Below are positions 9,465 through 17,124 of a stretch of 64,000 bases of DNA, one piece after another. Numbering within the stretch: the stretch's first letter is position 1; each line of letters starts with the position of its first letter. The notes under the pieces are model-generated. The model searched no databases, was not told the origin of the DNA, and saw only the letters and a program-made list of their open reading frames with translations. Origin of the DNA: Nitrosarchaeum sp. (lineage in GTDB: Archaea; Thermoproteota; Nitrososphaeria; Nitrososphaerales; Nitrosopumilaceae). The translations under genes and the position numbers were made by a program. The stretch covers positions 124,001 through 188,000 of the forward strand of contig NSIR01000002.1 of NCBI GenBank assembly GCA_002737445.1. Reading direction: 5' to 3'.

Positions 9465-9644
9465 TTATTTTACCAATTTCTTTTTTCGACGCATTATAAA
9501 AGATATTATCCACAATGTGATTCCAGTTAAAGCAAAAAAAGTAGAGTATGAAGAAATAGCAGAGAAAAACGGAAGACTACCCACAATAATACCAAATACC
9601 ATTAAGATTATAGATAGAAAAACGATTTTAATGGATAATTCCAT
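9465..9644 (-). CDS. Small two-helix membrane protein (59 aa), unknown function
   Basis: A short minus-strand frame, ATG at 9644 to TAA at 9465. It has two hydrophobic segments, about residues 5-24 and 34-50, separated by a short LPFFSAISS turn, and ends with a basic tail RRKKKLVK. The positive-inside rule puts the tail in the cytoplasm. I do not recognise a family. It sits between the aquaporin gene upstream and the pentapeptide-repeat gene downstream, all on one strand, so it may be co-transcribed with one of them. The amphipathic layout and clean ORF make it plausible, but coding status is unproven. Confidence 0.55.
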   Translation of the reverse strand: MELSIKIVFLSIILMVFGIIVGSLPFFSAISSYSTFFALTGITLWIISFIMRRKKKLVK

Positions 9645-9710
9645 GATTCTCTAAATTTTCCATCAACTTAAAGGCTCATATCAAGATTTACCAAATTATT
9701 AATAAAAAAT

Positions 9711-10376
9711 TTAATTTTTCAAAGAAAATTTATTCCGAAATAGAAATGCAGTAATTATAGTTCCAATAAAAGGTGCACTCAAATACAACCAGAGATTATC
9801 CAACACTCCAGAAAGTAATGCAGGAGCTAATGCTCGAGCAGGATTCATTGAAGCCCCAGAAATAAATGCCAAGAAAAAGATGTCAAAGGCCACAATTCCA
9901 CCAATTGCAATTCCACTGAATCCTTTTAGTCCATTTGTATACACTACAATAAAAATTACAGCCATTAGCAGTGCTGAAGCTATTACTTCAACAAAAAATA
10001 TCAGAATTATTGAAAAATCATAATTTGGAACGTTTGCTCCAAGATTTGCCCCAGTTCCAATAAAATTCATGACAAATATTGAACCTAATATCGCACCGAT
10101 TATTTCGGCTACAAAATAATATACAATTTGAATTTTAGAAATATGTCCTGTAATGTAATAGCCTATAGTTACTGCCGGATTAAAATGCGCTAATGAAATT
10201 TTTCCAAAAGAGTAAATTCCTATTATTAATGCAATAAATGGTGCAACTGCCGCAAATGCAATCCCCAATGTTCCACCTGTTTGAAAATCATAAACAATAG
10301 AACCAGTTGCAAAAACTACAAGAATAAATGTTCCAATTAATTCAACAATGAAAATTTGTAAATTTGAATATGACAT
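9711..10376 (-). CDS. Aquaporin / MIP-family channel (possible arsenite or water channel)
   Basis: 221 residues with six membrane helices and both pore motifs: NPA at 66-68 (HFNPAVTIGYY) and NPA at 178-180 followed by R181 (SGASMNPARAL), the selectivity arginine. The chain is therefore complete. The start codon overlaps the stop of the upstream ArsC-like gene (TAATG), so the two are coupled. In Sinorhizobium an AqpS channel next to ArsC releases arsenite made by the reductase, and the same pairing suggests that job here; plain water or glycerol flux remains possible. Confidence 0.9.
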   Translation of the reverse strand: MSYSNLQIFIVELIGTFILVVFATGSIVYDFQTGGTLGIAFAAVAPFIALIIGIYSFGKISLAHFNPAVTIGYYITGHISKIQIVYYFVAEIIGAILGSIFVMNFIGTGANLGANVPNYDFSIILIFFVEVIASALLMAVIFIVVYTNGLKGFSGIAIGGIVAFDIFFLAFISGASMNPARALAPALLSGVLDNLWLYLSAPFIGTIITAFLFRNKFSLKN

Positions 10377-10780
10377 TAATTATTTTCCTCAAGGGATTTA
10401 ATTAAAATCATCACTTTTGTCTGTATCTGATCACGTATTTTTCTTACTTCGTCTATTGGTTTTCCCTTTGGATCTGGAATTTGCCAATCAATAATATCCT
10501 TCATAAATAGAGTAGGACATAATTCTTTATCCATACATCCCATGTTAACTGTACATTCTGATTCATCTATCATTTGTTGCGAAACACTTTGTGGTGATTT
10601 ATTTTCAATGTCAATATCAATTTCTTTCATTGCTTGTATGACAATGGAATGTATTTTTCCTGTAGGATTTGTGCCTGCACTGATTGGTTCAAATCCAGAG
10701 GGGATGTATTTTCTAAAAAACGCTTCAGCCATTTGGCTCCTTCCAGCATTTTCAACACAAACAAAAAGAATCTTTTTCAT
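10376..10780 (-). CDS. arsC: Arsenate reductase ArsC (LMW-phosphatase fold, thioredoxin type)
   Basis: 134 residues of the low-molecular-weight phosphotyrosine phosphatase fold. The P-loop CX5R is C8-VENAG-R14 followed by S15, and the general acid Asp103 sits in IPDPKGK. Extra cysteines at C82 and C88 (MGCMDKELCP) fit the redox relay of thioredoxin-coupled arsenate reductases and argue against a plain phosphatase. It is the first gene of a pair with the aquaporin. No arsR or ArsB-type pump is visible. An inverted repeat at 10856-10872 lies upstream and could be its control site. Confidence 0.85.
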   Translation of the reverse strand: MKKILFVCVENAGRSQMAEAFFRKYIPSGFEPISAGTNPTGKIHSIVIQAMKEIDIDIENKSPQSVSQQMIDESECTVNMGCMDKELCPTLFMKDIIDWQIPDPKGKPIDEVRKIRDQIQTKVMILIKSLEENN

Positions 10781-10855
10781 AATATTTTAAATATATTAAA
10801 ATTGGTTCATATTCTTTATGAATTTGTGTGTTTTCTTAGTATTGATGTTATGTTA

Positions 10856-10872
10856 TCTAACTGCAAGTTAGA
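10856..10872. promoter_or_regulatory. Seven-base inverted repeat upstream of arsC
   Basis: TCTAACT-GCA-AGTTAGA is a perfect inverted repeat, 76-92 bp before the arsC start and 41 bp after the pit stop. On the minus strand it is not followed by a T-run, so it is a poor terminator for pit. A protein-binding site for the ars pair is the simpler reading. Confidence 0.4.
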
Positions 10873-10912
10873 ATAAAATTTATTTTATTTTACAGGATAT
10901 TTCAAATATAAA

Positions 10913-11908
10913 TTATATAAAAAGTTGAATCACAAGCATTGTCAAATATGAAACTCCAGCACTTGCAGGAATTGTTATTATCCAAGCCCAAAGTATTCTT
11001 TTTCCTATTCCCCATCTAACTGCAGAAAGACGTCTTACTGAACCTGCACCCATGATAGAGCCAGAAATTGCATGGGTTGTACTTGCAGGAATTCCAGCAT
11101 GTGCCAAAAAAGCTAAAATTGTTGCGCCACTGGTTTCTGCGGCAAATCCCTGATATGGTTTTAGTTGAGTTATTTTTACTGCCATTGTTTTTACAATTCT
11201 CCAACCACCAAAAAAAGTACCAAGACTTATTGCAAGTGCTGCCATTAATATGACATAAAATGGTACTTCAAATGTAGTAATCATACCTTCTGTTAGTAAG
11301 ATTAATGCAATTATTCCCATTGTTTTTTGACCATCATTTGCTCCATGAGTAAGTGAAAAATAAGTAGAAGATACAAGTTGTAATTTTCCAAAAACAGAAT
11401 TTACATTACCTGGTTTTTTGTTTGCCATTGTTCTAATGATTAGTGTTGCAACCAAAAATGCACCTACCAATCCGACAATAGGTGAAATGATTATTCCAAC
11501 CAATACCTTTTCAAGTCCACCAAAAAGTATTGCATGAGTTCCAGCACCTGCAATGCCGGCTCCAATTATACCACCGATAAGAGCGTGACTACTTGAAGAA
11601 GGAAATCCCCACCACCATGTAATTAGATTCCAAACAATTGCTCCAAATAATGCACCGATAATAATATGAATGGTTACAAAATCAGGATTGATTATCCCCT
11701 TTCCAATTGTTGTTGCAACTGCAACTCCAAAAAGAAATGGTCCAACAAAATTTGCTATAGCTGCAAGGGTTACTGCAGGTAATGGTTTTAGTACTCTAGT
11801 GCCGACAACGGTTGCAATTGAATTTGCAGCATCATGAAATCCATTAATGAAATCAAAAATCAGTGCCGCTATGATTGCACCGATAGCTAGTTCATACATA
11901 ATTATCAC
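10913..11908 (-). CDS. pit: Pit-family inorganic phosphate permease
   Basis: 331 residues, roughly ten membrane helices. Both halves of the PiT inverted duplication carry the signature: GFHDAANSIATVVGTRVL near the N-terminus and LTHGANDGQKTMGIIALIL in the middle. It moves phosphate with a cation gradient. The start (GTG at 11908, or ATG nine bases on) overlaps the stop of the DUF47 gene in a TAGTG arrangement. The pair Pit plus DUF47/PhoU-like protein is widespread in archaea and bacteria. For an ammonia oxidiser from open water, phosphate import is a plausible major use. Confidence 0.95.
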   Translation of the reverse strand: MIIMYELAIGAIIAALIFDFINGFHDAANSIATVVGTRVLKPLPAVTLAAIANFVGPFLFGVAVATTIGKGIINPDFVTIHIIIGALFGAIVWNLITWWWGFPSSSSHALIGGIIGAGIAGAGTHAILFGGLEKVLVGIIISPIVGLVGAFLVATLIIRTMANKKPGNVNSVFGKLQLVSSTYFSLTHGANDGQKTMGIIALILLTEGMITTFEVPFYVILMAALAISLGTFFGGWRIVKTMAVKITQLKPYQGFAAETSGATILAFLAHAGIPASTTHAISGSIMGAGSVRRLSAVRWGIGKRILWAWIITIPASAGVSYLTMLVIQLFI

Positions 11909-12537
11909 TAAGTGTACTTTAAGACTATATCTTCAATAACATCTGCAACATCCACGCATCTATCAGATGCAGTTTCCATTGTTTCATAGATATCTTTTAG
12001 TTTAATGATAGTTATAGCATCATTAGTCTCAAAGAGTTTTTCAATTGATTTTCTATACAAATCATCTACAACATGTTCAATATTACCAGTATTTCGACAA
12101 TGTGTTATCATATCTTGGGCATTTTTAATATTTTTTAATTTTGATACCATGTATTCTACTTCTTTTGTTGCGTTTACAAGTTCTTTTGCAATTTCTAATG
12201 CATTTGGTGGCGGAGTAGTAATTTTGTAACTATGTATTCTTGCAGAAATTCCATCCATGAAATCAATTACATCATCTATTTTTGATGCAATTCTTTGTAT
12301 ATCTTCACGATCAATAGGGGTGATGAATGTTTTATTTAATGCTGCAAAAACATCACGTGTAAGAACATCAGCTTCAGTTTCAAGATTTTTAATTTTTGTA
12401 TGTTGTTGGATATTACTTAGATCTGAAAACAAAACAACTAATGCTTCGGCAGTTTCTACTGCTTTTTTTGCCAGATTATTAATAATTGCTAAAATTTCTT
12501 GATCGTTTGATTTTATCCAAGAAAACATGTTACCCAT
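11908..12537 (-). CDS. DUF47 / PhoU-like Pit accessory protein
   Basis: 209 residues, all helical, with the PhoU-like DUF47 pattern: ETEADVLTRDVFAALNKTFITPIDREDI in the first half and YETMETASDRCVDVADVIEDIVLKYT at the end. E/D-rich helices of this kind bind metals and clamp on the Pit transporter. It precedes pit with a stop-start overlap, so one transcript gives both. The role in controlling phosphate uptake is inferred from family and context. No Pst transporter or PhoR-type kinase lies nearby. Confidence 0.9.
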   Translation of the reverse strand: MGNMFSWIKSNDQEILAIINNLAKKAVETAEALVVLFSDLSNIQQHTKIKNLETEADVLTRDVFAALNKTFITPIDREDIQRIASKIDDVIDFMDGISARIHSYKITTPPPNALEIAKELVNATKEVEYMVSKLKNIKNAQDMITHCRNTGNIEHVVDDLYRKSIEKLFETNDAITIIKLKDIYETMETASDRCVDVADVIEDIVLKYT

Positions 12538-12648
12538 GAATTTAACATCGTAAATAGATATTAAAACGGTATCTATGGAAAACCATGATCAGAGTATAAA
12601 CTATATAGAAATATCAGGTGTTATCTAAAAAATAAAATTCAAAATAGA

Positions 12649-13434
12649 CTAAAATGGTTTGTTTACTTCTCTAGTGAACACATAACTTGCCAATCCGATC
12701 ATTACCAATACAAATACAATGATAACTCCTATACACAATATTGCAGAAATCCCCCCTTCAGAAACTCCAGTCATCATTTCACGTACAAGTAAAACAGTAT
12801 AGGTTACAGGATTAAGTTTTGCAATAGTTGCAAGCCAATTTGGAAGTAATTCTAATGGAAAAAGTGCTGGACTCAGCATAAACAATGGCATTCCAAGAAA
12901 ATTAATCACGCCCCAAAAAGTTTCCTGAGATTTTGCAGTAGCAGCTACAACTACAGAAATTCCAGAGAATCCCATAGAAAATAAAATTACAATCAACATG
13001 ATTGGTGCAATCATAAATGGATTTGGGAAAGTGACACCTATTGCCAAAGCAATTCCTATAATCAAACTAGATTGTAATGCAGAAATCAAAGAAATTGCAG
13101 ACATTTTTCCTAGTGCAATAGAGGAGCGTGAAATAGGTGATGTCAATGCTTTATTCATAAATCCATACCGTCTATCCCAAAGAGTATTGACTCCACCAAA
13201 AATACTAGTAAAAATTGCAGTTAGTATAATCACACCTGGTGCCATAAATTCAATATAGGATCCATCAAATCCAACCGATTGAATTAATGGCTGCGTTCCT
13301 GAAAAAGTATTTCCAATTACAACTATCCAAATTGCCGGCTGAATTAATCTAATTAAAACACCACTACGAGATTTTTTGTATCTTTTTAATTCTCTCCAAA
13401 AAATTGTATAAGTATCATACATTAAGGAATTCAT
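12649..13434 (-). CDS. ABC-2 type transporter permease
   Basis: 261 residues with about six membrane helices and the ABC2 signature region (FWGVINFLGMPLFMLSPALFPLELLPNW) near residue 170-200. Its start ATGA overlaps the stop of the ATPase gene, so the two make one exporter, presumably as a dimer of each. The DrrB/NodJ branch exports drugs, lipids or polysaccharide precursors; substrate cannot be told from sequence. A cytoplasmic start with KRYKKSRSG before the first helix fits positive-inside orientation. Confidence 0.92.
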   Translation of the reverse strand: MNSLMYDTYTIFWRELKRYKKSRSGVLIRLIQPAIWIVVIGNTFSGTQPLIQSVGFDGSYIEFMAPGVIILTAIFTSIFGGVNTLWDRRYGFMNKALTSPISRSSIALGKMSAISLISALQSSLIIGIALAIGVTFPNPFMIAPIMLIVILFSMGFSGISVVVAATAKSQETFWGVINFLGMPLFMLSPALFPLELLPNWLATIAKLNPVTYTVLLVREMMTGVSEGGISAILCIGVIIVFVLVMIGLASYVFTREVNKPF

Positions 13435-14426
13435 GCACGTAACCTCTTCATTTTTGCATGTTCTCGTTTTTTATTAAATTTAGTATCTTCATCACGTATT
13501 TCATGACCAGTGTAGGAAATGAATACATCATCAAGTGTTGGTCGTGTTAAAGAAATGGAGATAATTTTAATTTCTAACTCTGATGAAATTTGAAAGATTT
13601 TTGGAATTACTTCAGTTCCATTTGATGTAAAAATAGTTAATTTGTTATTTTCTACATTTATTTTTTTTATAAAATTAATTTTATGTAATAACGACAAAAA
13701 TTCATCAGAATTTCCATTTTCAAATTTTAATGAGATAACTTCGTTCCCCATTGCACTTTTCATATTTTCAGGAGTGTCAATTACCTGAATTTTACCATGA
13801 TCAATAATTCCAATTCGATCACAGAGTTGGTCTGCCTCTTCCATGTAGTGAGTTGTGAGAAATATAGTCATGTCGAATTCTACATGTATTTTTTTTATAT
13901 ATTCCCAAATTTTTCTACGTGTTTGAATATCTAATCCAACAGTAGGTTCATCTAAAAATAATATTTTTGGATGATGTAGTAAACCACCTGCAATATCCAA
14001 GCGTTTTCGCATTCCACCAGAATATGTAACGACAGAATCATGTTGCTTGTCAGTTAATTCAATTAATTCTAAAATTTCATCAATCCTTGCATTCATTTCA
14101 GATTTTGGAATATGATTGAGTCTTGCCTGTAAAATTAAATTTTCTCGCCCTGTAAGATATTCATCAACCGTAGATTCTTGTTGTACGTATCCAATGCTTT
14201 GACGAACTTGTTTTGCTTGTGTAGATACATTAAATCCGGAAACAAGAGCGCTTCCAGAAGTTGATTTTAGTAGAGTTGTCAAAATCATTATAGTTGTACT
14301 TTTTCCTGCACCATTAGGTCCAAGAAATCCAAATATTTCACCTGAATCAATATCTAGTGAAATATCATTTACAGCATTTACTGCACCAAATGATTTTATC
14401 AGCGATCTAATTTCTATTGAATGCAT
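13431..14426 (-). CDS. ABC transporter ATP-binding protein (DrrA-like)
   Basis: 331 residues. Walker A GPNGAGKST, Q-loop YVQQEST, signature YSGGMRKRLDIAGG, Walker B ILFLDEPTVGLD and the H-loop LTTHYMEEADQL are all present, so it should hydrolyse ATP. The C-terminal 100 residues follow the DrrA-like extension seen in multidrug or daunorubicin exporters. It is coupled to the permease gene downstream. Its first bases are near the start of a divergent zinc-ribbon gene, so the two share a promoter region around 14427-14460. Confidence 0.94.
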   Translation of the reverse strand: MHSIEIRSLIKSFGAVNAVNDISLDIDSGEIFGFLGPNGAGKSTTIMILTTLLKSTSGSALVSGFNVSTQAKQVRQSIGYVQQESTVDEYLTGRENLILQARLNHIPKSEMNARIDEILELIELTDKQHDSVVTYSGGMRKRLDIAGGLLHHPKILFLDEPTVGLDIQTRRKIWEYIKKIHVEFDMTIFLTTHYMEEADQLCDRIGIIDHGKIQVIDTPENMKSAMGNEVISLKFENGNSDEFLSLLHKINFIKKINVENNKLTIFTSNGTEVIPKIFQISSELEIKIISISLTRPTLDDVFISYTGHEIRDEDTKFNKKREHAKMKRLRA

Positions 14427-14462
14427 GTATGGATCTACTCGAACAATTATAAATTGCTAGGT

Positions 14463-14609
14463 ATGAAAAAGGAACTCATAAAAAATTTAAGGAGCTTTTT
14501 AATTAAACAAATCATGAAAGGACTCTGTCAAAAATGTCACTCATCAAATGTGGAAATAACTATTGAAAAAGGAATACCAATTTGTCTAAAATGTGGTAAA
14601 AAAGAATAA
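14463..14609 (+). CDS. Small zinc-ribbon protein
   Basis: 48 residues if the ATG at 14463 is used, or 31 from the ATG at 14514. The C-terminal part carries two CxxC knuckles, CQKC and CLKC, 19 residues apart, a one-zinc ribbon ending in GKKE. An AT-rich TATA-like stretch at 14481-14490 lies about 27 bp before the second ATG, which favours a leaderless 31-residue form; the longer form would add a basic helix. It may bind nucleic acid or a protein partner. No specific family is recognised. Confidence 0.6.
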   Translation: MKKELIKNLRSFLIKQIMKGLCQKCHSSNVEITIEKGIPICLKCGKKE

Positions 14610-14629
14610 CAGAAATATTATTTTTAAAA

Positions 14630-15082
14630 TTAATCTAATTTTTTGTATTCAATTCCAGTCATTTTTAAAATAACTTTTTCCCCAATTCCCCAAATTTCGG
14701 ATTTAGAGATAACTTTTGATTTTAATAATCCAAGAGATATTTCAATTGATTCAAGTTCGTTTGTAGTCATATTTTTATGTAATTTTTTTATTTTTCCAAA
14801 TTTGTGACCATCTATATCTACAACTAAAAGTCCGACTCTAACTGGCGGTCTGCTCAATAGTAAAGTTTCATCAGTAAATTTGTCAATATAATTATTTGAA
14901 AGAAAGTAATCTTTATTGAATCCTTCATGAATTGTAACACCTGAAACGCTCAAAGTGTTTTGATTAATGTGAATATGTTTGACTTTACCATATTGAATTC
15001 CCTCTCTATCTATTACTTTTTTTCCAACAAAATCATCAGCTGTAACTGTATTTTCAGGTATGTCTTCAAGTTTTATGGACAT
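14630..15082 (-). CDS. PRC-barrel domain protein
   Basis: 150 residues with two PRC-barrel-like repeats: GKKVIDREGIQYGKVKHIHI near residue 25 and RVGLLVVDIDGHKFGKIKKL near residue 82. These small beta-barrels occur in RimM, photosynthetic reaction centres and many archaeal stand-alone proteins, where they mediate protein or RNA contacts. No other domain, signal peptide or membrane segment is visible. It is convergent with the zinc-ribbon gene on its left. The exact role is unknown. Confidence 0.75.
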   Translation of the reverse strand: MSIKLEDIPENTVTADDFVGKKVIDREGIQYGKVKHIHINQNTLSVSGVTIHEGFNKDYFLSNNYIDKFTDETLLLSRPPVRVGLLVVDIDGHKFGKIKKLHKNMTTNELESIEISLGLLKSKVISKSEIWGIGEKVILKMTGIEYKKLD

Positions 15083-15169
15083 GTTTTCTATTTCTAAATT
15101 TTACTTAATATACCGAATATCAGAAATTTCTAGCAATCAGGTTAAATTACTTGACAGAAATATGGTCTC

Positions 15170-15490
15170 ATGGTAATTCAAGAAAATATTTTTCGTGCAA
15201 TTTTAAGCACAAAGGGAAGAATAACTGGAAAACGCCATTCAGTAATGTTGCGTGCTGTAAAATATAATGAAAAAATTTATTTTTCAAGGCATAGACCTGA
15301 TGGAGATTGGTTTCAAAATGCAATTGCAAATCCAGAGGTATTAATTGAATACAATAATTCTACATATACAGGTAAAGCAAATTTAGTTAAAGACGAACAG
15401 TTGGAAATAAAAATTTCTGAATTAAAATATCCAGGAGAAAAGCGAGCTAAAGAAAAAAGAGTTGCAATAGAAATTACACTATATGAATAA
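15170..15490 (+). CDS. Possible F420/FMN-binding split-barrel protein (DDN-like)
   Basis: 106 residues. The layout TKGRITGKRHSVMLRAVKYNEKIYFSRH, then DWFQNAIANPEVLIEYNN, resembles the short F420-dependent nitroreductase (Ddn/DUF385) family: a TxGRxTGKxR-like start, a small beta-barrel and a W-xx-N-xxANPEV motif. F420 is likely made here, as CofE is encoded at 43343. It is somewhat shorter than typical members and lacks the longer N-terminal helix. Its last 17 bp overlap the convergent gene at 15474. Assignment is by motif pattern only. Confidence 0.6.
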   Translation: MVIQENIFRAILSTKGRITGKRHSVMLRAVKYNEKIYFSRHRPDGDWFQNAIANPEVLIEYNNSTYTGKANLVKDEQLEIKISELKYPGEKRAKEKRVAIEITLYE

Positions 15491-16106
15491 TAGTACTTAA
15501 TCCTCGTCGTTCATATTCAATATCATTTTCCATTTCACTAACAGTTACAGTAAATGAAATCACATCACGCTGCTGTGCATTTTCTACATGTAATTTTAAA
15601 TGAATATCCATTAAATCAAATTCAGAAATTGGTAAATCAGTTTCATCAAAAAATGCACCGCATGTAGATTCAAGTCGAAATCTATTATCCTTGAAATGAA
15701 AACCTAATTTTGTTTTTTTACCACCTCTTCCACTAGATTTTACATTTACGTCAATGATTCCAGATTTACCAGTTGTATAGCTTGATTTTCCATTTACAAA
15801 AACTCCAAATTCAAGGGGTTTTCCAGCAGTGGATTCAGCCATTTTTTGAATTCCGTCATTCATTACTACATCTACAGATTTAATTGTCTGAGCAATTTTT
15901 GCAATCCATTCATTTGTTCTCTCTATGGTGGCACTAATTCCAGAACGTCTTTTTTTATCTTCATCTTCTGGGAGTTTATAATAATCAACCCATGCCAAAT
16001 AATCATGTGAGATTTCTTTTATAAAATCAATACAGGTTACTTTGTAATCATTTACATTGGAAGTTCTTTCTGAACCATCATCAACTCGTACACCATCATA
16101 ATCCAT
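15474..16106 (-). CDS. Conserved-looking protein of unknown function
   Basis: About 210 residues, acidic, no signal peptide or membrane helix. The middle is helical (ISATIERTNEWIAKIAQTIKSVDVV) and the second half looks beta-rich, with a GRGGKKTKLGFHFKDNRF stretch that may be a surface loop. I recognise no domain. I prefer ATG at 16106; a TTG four codons upstream is also in frame. It overlaps the convergent gene at its 3' end by 17 bp and faces the divergent gene at 16203 across about 95 bp. Confidence 0.7.
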   Translation of the reverse strand: MDYDGVRVDDGSERTSNVNDYKVTCIDFIKEISHDYLAWVDYYKLPEDEDKKRRSGISATIERTNEWIAKIAQTIKSVDVVMNDGIQKMAESTAGKPLEFGVFVNGKSSYTTGKSGIIDVNVKSSGRGGKKTKLGFHFKDNRFRLESTCGAFFDETDLPISEFDLMDIHLKLHVENAQQRDVISFTVTVSEMENDIEYERRGLSTIIHIV

Positions 16107-16172
16107 CGGTAGTGCCAATAATTACAATTATGTCCACATCTAAAAAAACTAATCATATTCACAAGATTAATC

Positions 16173-16180
16173 ATTATATC
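16173..16180 (+). promoter_or_regulatory. TATA box for the gene at 16203
   Basis: ATTATATC is centred 27 bp before the ATG at 16203, the spacing expected if the transcript begins at the start codon. Confidence 0.5.
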
Positions 16181-16202
16181 CATATTTCATATTAGAGATA
16201 TC

Positions 16203-16685
16203 ATGATATTTTCAGAGTTAATTTTAGATCTTCAACAGGAATTAAAATCAAATTTACCACAAATTCGTTTTTTATTAAAAAAGAATCCAGCCACAGCATA
16301 TACACGAATTGTTGAAATCGGCAAAGAAGTTGGGCTCAAATACAAAATAAAACTAGTTGTGAATTTTCCAAAGGCAGGCAGAATTGATGAATTTGATATG
16401 TATGGAAAACGAGATCTTAGTTTGATTATTGATTACGATAAAAAGAGATTTCCAATTAATCGAGAAATAATTAAAGATAAAGCTAAAGAAATTTTGGGAG
16501 ATATCAAAGTAGAAGATGCTTACATGTATGAAAACAAGGAAGGAGTCAGAGTATTTACAGATGAATGGAAAATAGATATTCTCCCACACTCAGTTCACAT
16601 TTGGACTGAATTTGATGACAAAGTTACAAAGTTTTGTGATTGGCTGATTGAAAATGCATATGAATTGAAAAGCAATAAAAAATAA
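16203..16685 (+). CDS. Hypothetical protein, 160 aa
   Basis: A clean reading frame with ATG placed 27 bp after a TATA box. The N-terminal 60 residues are helical and basic, the rest alternates short strands and helices (RDLSLIIDYDKKRFP, VRVFTDEWKIDILPHSVHIWTEFDD). No catalytic motif, zinc ligand set or transmembrane helix is visible. It is bounded by divergent and convergent genes, so it is probably monocistronic. I do not recognise a family. Confidence 0.7.
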   Translation: MIFSELILDLQQELKSNLPQIRFLLKKNPATAYTRIVEIGKEVGLKYKIKLVVNFPKAGRIDEFDMYGKRDLSLIIDYDKKRFPINREIIKDKAKEILGDIKVEDAYMYENKEGVRVFTDEWKIDILPHSVHIWTEFDDKVTKFCDWLIENAYELKSNKK

Positions 16686-16700
16686 CTATAAAATAATAAT

Positions 16701-17060
16701 TTAAACAGATTCTAATTTTTCAAGCAAACCGTGAGCTTCATAATTTTCTGGCGCTAGTACAATAATTTTTTTACAGCAATCAATTGCTTCATCTTTTTGT
16801 TGTAATAAAATATGAGCATTTGTTTTTAGAGTCAAAGTTTCAACATCATCGTTTTTAATTGCCAAAGATTTATCAAAGTATACAATTGCCTTTTTTGCAT
16901 CATCTAAAATAAAATAAATACTTCCCATCATAAACATATAATCAGAATCATCAAAAAATTTCTTGGCTAAACTTTTTCCAAATTCAAGTGCCTCAACATA
17001 TTCGCCATCTTTAACTAATTTCTTGAGATGTCGTTTTGGATAACTAAATAGACCTAACAT
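16701..17060 (-). CDS. TPR-repeat protein
   Basis: 119 residues made of about three tetratricopeptide repeats: EYVEALEFGKSLAKKFFDD, DYMFMMGSIYFILDDAKKAIVYFDKSLAI, and VETLTLKTNAHILLQQKDEAIDCCKKIIVLAP. The A/G-Y-F pattern at repeat positions 8, 20 and 27 is clear. TPRs form a protein-binding superhelix; no catalytic domain is attached and there is no signal peptide. The partner is not indicated by the neighbours, a hypothetical gene and a secreted protein. Confidence 0.8.
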   Translation of the reverse strand: MLGLFSYPKRHLKKLVKDGEYVEALEFGKSLAKKFFDDSDYMFMMGSIYFILDDAKKAIVYFDKSLAIKNDDVETLTLKTNAHILLQQKDEAIDCCKKIIVLAPENYEAHGLLEKLESV

Positions 17061-17124
17061 TTTATCATCAAATTCATCTAGTACACTTGAATAATTTGAA
17101 TGTAAAACATGTTAGATCATTAAA

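Noticed and set aside
10856-10872. Rho-independent-like terminator of the pit operon
   Set aside because: On the minus strand no T-run follows the stem; archaeal termination relies on T-runs.
10634-10876. Plus-strand frame opposite arsC
   Set aside because: Antisense to a motif-complete ArsC; the composition and lack of motifs indicate a shadow.
14421-14609. Longer version of the zinc-ribbon gene starting at 14421
   Set aside because: It would overlap the ABC ATPase start, and the added residues are not zinc-ribbon-like; later ATGs fit promoter spacing better.
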